Of a stretch of DNA of 5,598 nt, positions 1 to 4,750 are shown piece by piece. Location: assembly GCA_020844525.1 (NCBI GenBank), contig JAJGAH010000186.1, positions 1 through 5,598 on the forward strand, read 5' to 3'. The notes under the pieces are model-generated. The model had not been told where the DNA came from, did not search any database, and saw only the letters and a list, made by a program, of their open reading frames with translations. Origin of the DNA: Eubacterium sp. Its GTDB lineage: Bacteria; Bacillota; Clostridia; Lachnospirales; Lachnospiraceae. The position numbers and the translations under genes are program-made. Numbering within the stretch: position 1 is the stretch's first letter; each line of letters starts with the position of its first letter.

Positions 1-606
1 CGAAACAATACCGTTTGAAAGCGCAAGGCCCAGCACCTTCATGGCATTGATGTTGATACCCTGTGCCTTGGCCATCTGCTGGTTGCATCCGGTCGCACGG
101 ATGGCAGAGCCCAGTTCCGTACCAAAGAACATGTACAGCACGATAATCAGGACCACTGCAAAAATGCCACCTGTAAGAATAGCATTCGGTACATTTCGTC
201 CGGAAATAATCAGATGATACTTGTCTACGCTGATTGCCTGGTTAGCTTTCATTTTCATGATAACCAGGTTGATGGAATATAATCCATACTGGGTCAGGAT
301 ACCTGCAAGGATAGCGGGTATTCCAAATGCTGTGTGCAGCAGACCGGTAACGGACCCCGCAATCAGGCCTGCAATGAACGCAACAAGCAGGGCAACCCAG
401 GGATTCCATCCTGCAAGGATCAGCATGACGGTTACGGCAGCTCCCGTTGAAAAGGTTCCGTCAACGGACAGGTCCGCAATATCGAGAAGACGGAACGTGA
501 TGTAGACGCCAAGGGCCATGATGCCCCAGATCAGACCCTGTGCAATACCCGCAGGAAACCGGCCTAACAGGTCCACTGGATTCAGCGATGCAAAATATGC
601 CTCCAT
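1..606 (-). CDS. ABC transporter permease, BPD_transp_2 / TrpY type (C-terminal part lies beyond the window)
   Basis: Membrane permease of an ABC importer, the channel through which the solute delivered by the neighbouring binding protein (882-1997) crosses the cytoplasmic membrane. The first 202 codons are open with no stop, so the gene continues past the left edge. It starts MEAYFASLNPVDLLGRFPAG and has several hydrophobic segments (about residues 17-37, 54-66, 70-90, 95-118 and 142-162). The stretch at 163-172 (TELGSAIRAT), followed by NQQMAKAQGI, is the cytoplasmic-loop signature of the branched-chain amino acid/ribose/TrpY-like permease family, where the ATPase docks. The start is supported by AGGAGG (618-623), with a rather long 11-base gap to the ATG. 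The gene order (binding protein, permease, presumably ATPase to the left) is typical of TrpXYZ-like uptake systems. Substrate is unknown; amino acids are typical for the family, but this is inference. Confidence 0.9.
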   Translation of the reverse strand, partial: MEAYFASLNPVDLLGRFPAGIAQGLIWGIMALGVYITFRLLDIADLSVDGTFSTGAAVTVMLILAGWNPWVALLVAFIAGLIAGSVTGLLHTAFGIPAILAGILTQYGLYSINLVIMKMKANQAISVDKYHLIISGRNVPNAILTGGIFAVVLIIVLYMFFGTELGSAIRATGCNQQMAKAQGININAMKVLGLALSNGIVS

Positions 607-617
607 AAATAACTTTT

Positions 618-623
618 CCTCCT
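618..623 (-). promoter_or_regulatory. Ribosome binding site of the permease gene
   Basis: AGGAGG on the minus strand, 11 bases before the ATG at 606. The spacing is longer than usual, but no better start is in frame nearby, so it supports this start. Confidence 0.6.
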
Positions 624-660
624 GATCATACTTGTATTTGCATCCTTTGCGAAAGATGCC

Positions 661-700
661 GGGATTTTCCTGCCGGCAGGCTTTCTGTCAGAAAAATCCC
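661..700 (-). other. Nested inverted repeats that compete with the adjacent terminator-like hairpin
   Basis: Read on the minus strand, GGGATTTT (693-700) can pair with AAAATCCC (661-668), enclosing a small TTTCTGACAGAAA hairpin and the perfect palindrome CCTGCCGGCAGG (669-680). The outer stem uses three Gs that also close the terminator-like hairpin at 698-729, plus its T-tract, so the two folds compete at their border. A third small hairpin, GCATC/GATGC, lies at 640-659. The result is a densely structured leader before the permease. No known riboswitch class was recognised. The pairing is seen; a regulatory role is inference. Confidence 0.4.
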
Positions 701-729
701 CACCATGTGTTCGGCACACGATGGTGGGG
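698..729 (-). terminator. Intrinsic terminator or attenuator between binding-protein and permease genes
   Basis: A strong hairpin: CCCCACCAT (721-729 read leftward) pairs perfectly with ATGGTGGGG (698-706), and the stem extends by GTGT/ACAC across a one-base bulge, leaving a five-base loop. On the minus strand it is followed by ATTTTTC, a short T-tract typical of moderately efficient intrinsic terminators. It sits after the binding-protein gene and before the permease, which belong to one transport system. It may therefore be a partial terminator that keeps the binding protein in excess, or an attenuator in the leader of the predicted promoter at 767-796. On the plus strand it is followed by AAACAATC, so it is directional. 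Confidence 0.7.
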
Positions 730-766
730 AAACAATCATTTAATCTGTTTCAGGAACACGTTGACT

Positions 767-796
767 AGTATAACACACTTCCGTGTCAGATGTCAT
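767..796 (-). promoter_or_regulatory. Putative sigma-70-type promoter upstream of the permease
   Basis: On the minus strand, ATGACA (791-796, five of six matches to TTGACA) is separated by 18 bases from TATACT (767-772, five of six to TATAAT). The predicted start of transcription is near 760, which gives a leader of about 154 bases before the permease and places the terminator-like hairpin inside it. The AACACGTTGAC word at 755-765 overlaps the predicted start site. This is a sequence match only; the permease could equally be co-transcribed from the promoter of the binding-protein gene. Confidence 0.45.
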
Positions 797-798
797 AA

Positions 799-818
799 AT
801 CCTGTTCTTTTTCAGGAT
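799..818. terminator. Weak hairpin after the binding-protein gene
   Basis: ATCCTG (799-804) and CAGGAT (813-818) form a six-base-pair stem with an eight-base loop. On the plus strand it is followed by GCTTTTTG, on the minus strand only by TTATG. No plus-strand gene ends here, and as a minus-strand terminator for the binding-protein gene it would be poor. Recorded as a weak candidate only. Confidence 0.2.
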
Positions 819-881
819 GCTTTTTGACCTTTTAACCAATCCTGTGTTGCTTCAGTCTAGCCCCTGGCCCGCTTCTGCAGA

Positions 882-1997
882 TCAGTTGCTGTCAGAGCTG
901 TCTGCCTCATAAGCGGTATATCCGTCCGGAATCTTTATGCCGAGCTGGCTGCAGATATCGGGATTGTATTCCTTTACCGGATTGTCGTAGTACTGAATCG
1001 GCATCTCAGAGATGTCGGACTTTCCGGTCAGAATCTGCGCAGCCATCTTGCCGGTGGTCTGTCCGAGTCCATAGTAATCAATGGACAGCGTTGCGACACC
1101 ACAGCCGGCCATGATGCCCTCTTCACCGGCGATGATCGGAACCTTTGCCGGAAGTGCAACATTGTTGATGGCCTCTGTGCAGGAAGCGGCGGTGTTGTCA
1201 GTCGGAATGTAAAGTACATCGCTGTTGTTGCACGCTTCACCGGTGACGGAGCTGACATCATTTGAGTCAGAGAAGGTATAGATGTTTACGGCAAGTCCTG
1301 CGTCCTCCAGATATCCCTTTACCTGATCCGCCTGATATTTGGAGTTCGGCTCTGCGGAGCAGTAAAGAATGCCGACATTCTTTGCATCCGGGAAGAGCTC
1401 TGTGACCATGGCTGCCTGCTGGTCCAGCGGAGGAAGGTCAGATGTTCCGGAGATATTGCCTCCAACTGTTCCGTTGAAGTCATCGATATCCAGTGCAACG
1501 CCGTAGTCCGTGATGGAGGTTCCGAGAATCGGAATCGTGCTGGTAGCGGCAGCCGCAGACTGTAGTGCAGCAGTCGCATTGGCCATAATCAGGTCTACGT
1601 TCTCGGAGACAAGATTGGTACAGATCTGTGTAGCAGTTGCAGCATCGCCAGCCGCATTCTGCTCATCAAAGGTTACATTATCTTCTCCAAGCTCGGATTT
1701 CAGTTCGTCCTCAAAGCCCTTTGTTGCAGCATCCAGAGCCGGATGCTGTACCAGCTGGCAGATACCGATCGTATATTTCTTGCTGGAAGATACAGTGCCG
1801 GATGTGGAAGCCGCTGCATCAGAAACAGATCCTGAAGCTGATGATGCAGCTGATGCTGCAGACGCAGAAGATGCTGCTGATGCATTTGCGGATGTCCCTG
1901 AGGCTGCGCCCTGGCTGCTGGTGCTTCCACAGCCTGCGAGAAGCGCACCTGCCATGACGGCTGACAGGCATACAGATGTGATTTTCTTTAATTTCAT
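882..1997 (-). CDS. ABC transporter substrate-binding lipoprotein, TrpX-like (ABC_sub_bind family)
   Basis: Extracytoplasmic solute receptor of an ABC importer, 371 residues. The N-terminus is a lipoprotein signal: MKLKK, a hydrophobic stretch, then the lipobox LAGC with the lipidated cysteine at residue 23. Residues 24 to about 75 are an almost pure Ser/Ala/Gly spacer that would hold the receptor away from the membrane. The folded domain begins at KKYTIGICQLVQHPALDAA, the opening typical of ABC_sub_bind/TrpX-type proteins (IGI.QLVEHPALD), and runs to the end with the two-lobed periplasmic-binding arrangement expected (for example NVGILYCSAEPNS starting the second lobe, then VPIIAGEEG). The ATG at 1997 is preferred over an upstream in-frame TTG at 2015 because GGAGG (2006-2010) lies 8 bases before it and overlaps the upstream codons. 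The partner permease is just downstream. Family members carry tryptophan, tyrosine or other small ligands; which one cannot be read here. Confidence 0.92.
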   Translation of the reverse strand: MKLKKITSVCLSAVMAGALLAGCGSTSSQGAASGTSANASAASSASAASAASSASGSVSDAAASTSGTVSSSKKYTIGICQLVQHPALDAATKGFEDELKSELGEDNVTFDEQNAAGDAATATQICTNLVSENVDLIMANATAALQSAAAATSTIPILGTSITDYGVALDIDDFNGTVGGNISGTSDLPPLDQQAAMVTELFPDAKNVGILYCSAEPNSKYQADQVKGYLEDAGLAVNIYTFSDSNDVSSVTGEACNNSDVLYIPTDNTAASCTEAINNVALPAKVPIIAGEEGIMAGCGVATLSIDYYGLGQTTGKMAAQILTGKSDISEMPIQYYDNPVKEYNPDICSQLGIKIPDGYTAYEADSSDSN

Positions 1998-2005
1998 ATT
2001 CCTTT

Positions 2006-2010
2006 CCTCC
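2006..2010 (-). promoter_or_regulatory. Ribosome binding site that fixes the binding-protein start
   Basis: GGAGG on the minus strand, 8 bases before the ATG at 1997. It lies inside the six-codon extension that the upstream TTG would add, which argues against that TTG as the start. Confidence 0.8.
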
Positions 2011-2031
2011 CTCAAATAAAATACGCTGGAA

Positions 2032-2049
2032 TGCTTCCTGACAGAAGCA
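2032..2049 (-). other. Small hairpin in the leader of the binding-protein gene
   Basis: TGCTTC and GAAGCA form a six-base-pair stem with a six-base loop, about 20 bases upstream of the ribosome binding site. There is no adjacent T-run, so it is not a terminator. It may affect translation or RNA stability, or mean nothing. Confidence 0.25.
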
Positions 2050-2087
2050 GGAGTGCCGTATCTGGATGAGATTTCGAAACGGCGGAT

Positions 2088-2128
2088 ACTTTAGCACTTA
2101 AAAGCGTAACACGTTGACGCGCTAAAGT
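2088..2128 (-). promoter_or_regulatory. Inverted repeat ACTTTAGC/GCTAAAGT enclosing AACACGTTGAC; possible operator
   Basis: ACTTTAGC (2088-2095) and GCTAAAGT (2121-2128) are perfect inverted copies. Between them lies a second symmetric element, GCGT...ACGC (2104-2107 and 2117-2120), centred on AACACGTTG. The whole lies just downstream of the predicted transcription start (about 2133), where a bound repressor would block elongation; as RNA it could also fold. The AACACGTTGAC word (2108-2118) recurs at 755-765 by the second predicted promoter. The role as an operator is inference. Confidence 0.45.
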
Positions 2129-2139
2129 GTATGGAACTT

Positions 2140-2168
2140 AATTTACCACATACCGGGAATCCAGTCAA
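2140..2168 (-). promoter_or_regulatory. Predicted promoter of the binding-protein/permease operon
   Basis: On the minus strand, TTGACT (2163-2168, five of six to consensus) is followed after 17 bases by TAAATT (2140-2145, four of six), with an extended -10 TG element directly before it (TGGTAAATT). Predicted start near 2133, giving a leader of about 135 bases. No T-box or known riboswitch motif was recognised in this leader. Confidence 0.5.
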
Positions 2169-2300
2169 TCTGCATTTTCACAAAGAAGCAGGCATTCATA
2201 TGTTCTGACAGAATTCTGATAAAAGAGTATATTTCTAAAGATCTGAAAGAAAGCATTGATTATCGGCCGGATTCGGGTTATCATTCATGAAATTTGGGTT
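2169..2300. other. Intergenic stretch with no recognised feature
   Basis: This is the rest of the gap (1998-2300) between the binding-protein promoter and the end of the HAD phosphatase gene. I see no gene, and no convincing terminator for the phosphatase gene. The only symmetry is GGCCGG (2265-2270) against CCGGCC (2307-2312), with a long loop and no T-run. Confidence 0.4.
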
Positions 2301-3278
2301 TCAGACCCGGCCGGGAAGTATGTGCATGAGCGCATACGCAAGACCATCCTCCAGACAGGAGCGAGTGACGTAATCAGCGGCTGCTTTGCATCGCCCGGTT
2401 CCATTTGCCATGGCGATGCCTACACCTGCAGCACGCAGCATATCGATATCGTTGTCGGCATCTCCAAATGCAACAGTCTGCATTCTGTCAATCGACAGAT
2501 ATCGCAGCAGAAAGCGGAGGGCACTGCCCTTTCCTGCCTCTGCGGTTGAATTTTCCACACGATTGGGCACGGAAGAAGTGGTGTATATGTCAGGACAGGT
2601 GCGGATGATTTTTTCCCTGAGTGTATGACACAGCGCGGCATCACCGACAACAAGGTCCAGCCGGTTCCGGTTGTCATAGATAAACTGGCGGATATCCTCC
2701 TCCATAATTCTGTTCGAATGGATATAATCGATATATTTCCGCGATGCGCCAAATCGTTCCGGCTCGTGGACATAAGCGGCATATGCATATGCAACTCCGT
2801 CAATGAAGGTCTCGTAGGAAAGCGGAAACTGCTCTGACGGATAATCCGCAGTGATCTTCAGAAGGTCAAGTACACTCTGCCCGGACAGAGGAAGATGGTG
2901 AATGCGTTCTGCCAGAAACAGGCGCTTTCGGAAACCGTCTGAATAGCCCTGGGAATTTCTTTTTAAAAGTGCAGCAAGATCTGTATTGCTTCCTGGCTGC
3001 GTGGGGACGTGTGCTGCACTGATGTCAGTTTCTGTCATAGCCGCTTCCTCTTCGGAAGGAATCCTGTAAATTGCTGCCCCATTTGAAGTAATAGCATAAC
3101 GGACACCGGGGATCTGAAAAACAGACTCTGGCAGGGAGGACAATACTCTCCCGCTCGCTACAACAATCTCTGTTCCGGATGCAGCACTTTGATTCAGGGC
3201 TCTGCGGTTTTCTTCACTTATAGATCTGGAATCCAGCAGAGTCGTTCCGTCAAGATCCAGTGCCAGCAGTTTGATCAT
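2301..3278 (-). CDS. Cof-type HAD-superfamily phosphatase (HAD-IIB)
   Basis: Cytoplasmic Mg-dependent phosphohydrolase of 325 residues. All four HAD motifs are visible: motif I DLDGT at residues 8-12 (nucleophile D8, acid/base D10), motif II serine in VASGR (S42), motif III lysine in AGKGSAL (K250), and motif IV GDADND (272-277, D273 and D277). The cap between motifs II and III is the C2B type of Cof/YidA-like enzymes. The protein is longer than the roughly 270 residues usual for the family, with an extra polar stretch around residues 75-125 at the start of the cap. Family members act on sugar phosphates, flavin or pyridoxal phosphates and similar small molecules; the substrate cannot be predicted. 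The start at 3278 has AGAGG six bases upstream. It is probably transcribed alone: the gaps on both sides exceed 300 bases. Confidence 0.93.
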   Translation of the reverse strand: MIKLLALDLDGTTLLDSRSISEENRRALNQSAASGTEIVVASGRVLSSLPESVFQIPGVRYAITSNGAAIYRIPSEEEAAMTETDISAAHVPTQPGSNTDLAALLKRNSQGYSDGFRKRLFLAERIHHLPLSGQSVLDLLKITADYPSEQFPLSYETFIDGVAYAYAAYVHEPERFGASRKYIDYIHSNRIMEEDIRQFIYDNRNRLDLVVGDAALCHTLREKIIRTCPDIYTTSSVPNRVENSTAEAGKGSALRFLLRYLSIDRMQTVAFGDADNDIDMLRAAGVGIAMANGTGRCKAAADYVTRSCLEDGLAYALMHILPGRV

Positions 3279-3316
3279 GTTTTACCTCTTTCACATTTCA
3301 TGATGTCACAGTGTTT

Positions 3317-3322
3317 ATTATA
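3317..3322 (-). promoter_or_regulatory. Putative -10 element of the HAD phosphatase gene
   Basis: A perfect TATAAT on the minus strand, about 39 bases upstream of the start codon. No good -35 sits at 16-18 bases; that region falls in the left end of the long inverted repeat (3337 onward). If the repeat was inserted later, it would have replaced the original -35. A weak call based on one hexamer. Confidence 0.4.
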
Positions 3323-3336
3323 AAAGATGAATACGC

Positions 3337-3536
3337 ATGAAATTGTCTTGAAATTCTCACGGTTTCGGCAAGCAAGAAGTACTAAGGTTCTTCGATTTTG
3401 CTAAAGACGTTCAGAAAAAGTCAAAACTCGCTGCATTCTGCAGCTCAGACAGTTGACTTTTTCTGAACAACGCAAAATCTCATCACCAAGTACTTCTAGC
3501 ATGTCTGCAAATGTTCGAATTTTAAGACAATTTCAT
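3337..3536. repeat. 200-base imperfect inverted repeat, MITE-like element or giant hairpin
   Basis: The two halves are reverse complements in blocks. The ends are 13 perfect pairs, ATGAAATTGTCTT (3337-3349) with AAGACAATTTCAT (3524-3536). Then come AAATTC/GAATTT, AGAAGTACT (3375-3383) with AGTACTTCT (3489-3497), GATTTTGC (3394-3401) with GCAAAATC (3472-3479), and 16 perfect pairs, GTTCAGAAAAAGTCAA (3409-3424) with its complement (3453-3468). A small hairpin, GCTGCA/TGCAGC, caps the apex. There is no meaningful coding sequence. The size and terminal match fit a miniature inverted-repeat element, but I see no clear target-site duplication. The central A5...T5 stem could also act as a two-way terminator between the PPTase and HAD genes. 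Confidence 0.7.
3409..3468. terminator. Possible bidirectional terminator at the core of the long inverted repeat
   Basis: The inner stem starts with AAAAAGTCAA and ends with TTGACTTTTT, with the GCTGCA/TGCAGC hairpin inside. In either direction, RNA would show a stem followed by five Us and a C. The minus-strand PPTase gene upstream lacks any other terminator before the HAD gene, so this could end its transcript. Most of the loop is imperfectly paired, which lowers confidence. Confidence 0.35.
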
Positions 3537-3545
3537 AATTCATAA

Positions 3546-3594
3546 GCGGTTATTTAATAACCCCATATCTGCGGTTACTAATTAACCCATATCA
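3546..3594. repeat. Two tandem palindromic sites, GGTTA-N5-TAACC
   Basis: Two consecutive units of 25 and 24 bases both begin GCGGTTA and end CCCATATC. Each contains a palindrome: GGTTATTTAATAACC (3548-3562, perfect seven-base arms around one base) and GGTTACTAATTAACC (3573-3587, five-base arms). Their centres are 25 bases apart. Such spaced twin palindromes resemble binding sites of a dimeric regulator, but they sit 12 bases past the PPTase stop and about 270 bases before the HAD start, so the target gene is unclear. They lack a T-run and are AT-rich, so they are not good terminators. Confidence 0.55.
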
Positions 3595-3605
3595 TAGTAC
3601 ACCGT

Positions 3606-4559
3606 TTAGATTATTTTACCGTTGATCCTGATGCGCAGAAGTGTAAAATTCCAGGGAGTGTTACAGCGGCATTTTTGCATTGCTATCACAGGCGGCTTCG
3701 CTTCTCCCAGATCATCCGTACAGATGCATAGCGTATAGGGGAGTTCACTTTTGGCATCTGTATCTTTTGCGAAAGCTGCTGTATACATTTCCGGATTCGG
3801 ATAGATAAAGGAACAGGAAAGCCCACTGTCTGCATGACAAAGTGTATAATGCTTCTTGCCATCTGCAAAGGGGTCAGACTCTTTCCAATGCTGTCCGACT
3901 ACGGAAAAGGCGGAAAAGCTTCCATCTATCCCACATCCGGTATATTTTACATAGGCTTCCTTGGCTGTCCAGACCCGGAAGAAGCGGAGGATGACCTGAT
4001 TTTCTGTTTCTGAGGAAAGAACGTATGCGGACTCACAGGGGTGAAAAAATCTGGACGCCAGCTTCTGGCAGCGTGCGGCATCCTCTGCGGGATTGAAAAC
4101 ACTGTGCAGGACATTTTTCTGCAGATCAATGCCGATGCGCCGGTCCGCCACAGCGATCATTCTATAAATTCCACTGTCCGTGACAGAAATGTCCGGAATA
4201 CCAGGATCTGTCTCCCGGGTATAACCGTTCATGCTGAGAAAAGGCCTGCCTTTTTCCGTTTTCAGAATTTCTATCATATCATCCATATCATCTTCATGCA
4301 TGCTTTCAGGATAATGGACGTCTTTATGCATGCTTTCAGGATACTGGGCATCTTCATGCATGCTTTCAGGATACTGGGTATTATTTCCAGGTTGTGATGA
4401 GGATTTTCTGTGAAATTCTCCAGTGAAATGTCTTACCGCATCCAGAATATTGGCGTCCTGGGGTATCCGGGTGCCGGCAGCGTCGACCTGATCACGATCC
4501 GGGCGGCTTTTTTCTCCTGCGTATTTCTGAATTTCGTAGATGTACAGGTTAAGTGTCAT
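3606..4559 (-). CDS. 4'-phosphopantetheinyl transferase, Sfp-type, with internal decapeptide repeats
   Basis: Transfers the phosphopantetheine arm of CoA to a serine of acyl or peptidyl carrier proteins; cytoplasmic, Mg-dependent. The 317 residues exceed the usual 220-240 of Sfp enzymes. After MTLNLYIYEI, residues 11-95 form a polar insertion containing three decapeptides, xxYPESMHxD (61-90). The catalytic part follows: KGRPFL (103-108), ISVTDSG (124-130) in the place of the usual FNLSHSG, GIDLQ (143-147) in the place of GIDIE, and the hallmark WTAKEAYVK (197-205), with metal ligand E201. The His to Asp and Glu to Gln changes are at positions normally involved in CoA or metal binding, so specificity or activity may differ. 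The ATG at 4559 is chosen over an in-frame TTG at 4583 because AGGAG lies 9 bases upstream. It is divergent from the pantothenate uptake/kinase genes. The carrier-protein partner is not in view. Confidence 0.88.
   Translation of the reverse strand: MTLNLYIYEIQKYAGEKSRPDRDQVDAAGTRIPQDANILDAVRHFTGEFHRKSSSQPGNNTQYPESMHEDAQYPESMHKDVHYPESMHEDDMDDMIEILKTEKGRPFLSMNGYTRETDPGIPDISVTDSGIYRMIAVADRRIGIDLQKNVLHSVFNPAEDAARCQKLASRFFHPCESAYVLSSETENQVILRFFRVWTAKEAYVKYTGCGIDGSFSAFSVVGQHWKESDPFADGKKHYTLCHADSGLSCSFIYPNPEMYTAAFAKDTDAKSELPYTLCICTDDLGEAKPPVIAMQKCRCNTPWNFTLLRIRINGKII
4291..4380 (-). repeat. Three tandem 30-base units inside the PPTase gene
   Basis: Units at 4291-4320, 4321-4350 and 4351-4380, each containing ATGCATGCTTTCAGGATA on the plus strand and differing at only a few bases. 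Since 30 is a multiple of three, copy changes keep the frame. They encode TQYPESMHED, AQYPESMHKD and VHYPESMHED. The near-identity at the DNA level suggests recent slippage or unequal exchange, in a region outside the catalytic core. Confidence 0.9.
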
Positions 4560-4612
4560 TTTGAGGTTCTCCTGCATATACAAAGAGGCATGACTGCGTA
4601 CAGAATCCTGCT

Positions 4613-4618
4613 ATTGTA
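4613..4618 (-). promoter_or_regulatory. Putative -10 element of the PPTase gene
   Basis: TACAAT on the minus strand (five of six to TATAAT), placing transcription start near 4606 and giving a leader of about 47 bases. No convincing -35 is at the right distance; the sequence there is A-rich. The 23-base tandem repeats begin about 22 bases upstream, so a regulator bound there could affect this promoter. Confidence 0.35.
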
Positions 4619-4639
4619 CATTCATTAAATTATTTTTTG

Positions 4640-4685
4640 GATAGATGATTAACAAATCGTGCGATAGATGGTTGACAAATCGGGC
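4640..4685. repeat. Tandem 23-base direct repeat in the divergent promoter region
   Basis: Two abutting copies, 4640-4662 and 4663-4685, identical at 20 of 23 positions; the shared core reads GATAGATGRTTRACAAATCG, where R is A or G. The second copy contains the TTGACA -35 of the rightward promoter; the first has TTAACA at the same place. ATCGTGCGAT at the junction is a near-palindrome. A protein bound to the second copy would cover the -35 of the S-component promoter. It could be a pair of operator sites or a plain duplication. Confidence 0.65.
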
Positions 4686-4700
4686 AAAATATGGTACATT
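4672..4700 (+). promoter_or_regulatory. Promoter of the S component-coaX operon
   Basis: A perfect TTGACA (4672-4677), a 17-base spacer, then TACATT (4695-4700, four of six) with an extended -10 TG directly before it (TGGTACATT). Predicted start near 4707, giving a leader of about 44 bases. This rules out the ATG at 4691 as the gene start, since it lies within the promoter. Confidence 0.7.
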
Positions 4701-4737
4701 ATGCCTGCGCTATATTTGGATTGACCAAAACAGCAGC

Positions 4738-4744
4738 AAGGAGG
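4738..4744 (+). promoter_or_regulatory. Ribosome binding site of the ECF S-component gene
   Basis: AAGGAGG, six bases before the ATG at 4751. This strong match fixes the start over the upstream in-frame ATG at 4691. Confidence 0.85.
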
Positions 4745-4750
4745 AAAAAA

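Noticed and set aside
221..505. Plus-strand open frame of 94 codons
   Set aside because: It is antisense to the permease gene, has no ribosome binding site and no recognisable protein features; the minus-strand frame has clear permease motifs.
632..835. Plus-strand open frame of 67 codons in the gap between binding protein and permease
   Set aside because: It runs through the terminator-like hairpin and nested inverted repeats, has no ribosome binding site and reads as random protein.
1510..2019. Plus-strand open frame of 169 codons over the binding-protein N-terminus
   Set aside because: Its long Ala/Asp-rich stretch is simply the complement of the low-complexity Ser/Ala spacer of the lipoprotein gene; no start signal.
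1998..2133. T-box or known riboswitch in the leader of the TrpX-like gene
   Set aside because: Some related transporters are T-box controlled, but I could find no T-box core sequence and no terminator/antiterminator pair in this leader.
2265..2312. GGCCGG/CCGGCC inverted repeat as terminator of the HAD gene
   Set aside because: The loop is 36 bases, one arm lies by the stop codon, and no T-run follows on the minus strand.
3546..3594. Tandem palindromes as a CRISPR-like repeat array
   Set aside because: There are only two abutting units with no spacers and no cas genes.
4041..4397. Plus-strand open frame of 118 codons with repeated FMHAFRILG-like units
   Set aside because: The repeats mirror the 30-base units of the PPTase gene on the other strand; the PPTase frame has catalytic motifs and a good start, this one has neither.
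4691..4750. Upstream ATG at 4691 as start of the S component
   Set aside because: It lies inside the predicted promoter (-10 at 4695-4700) and lacks a ribosome binding site, whereas 4751 has AAGGAGG at six bases.
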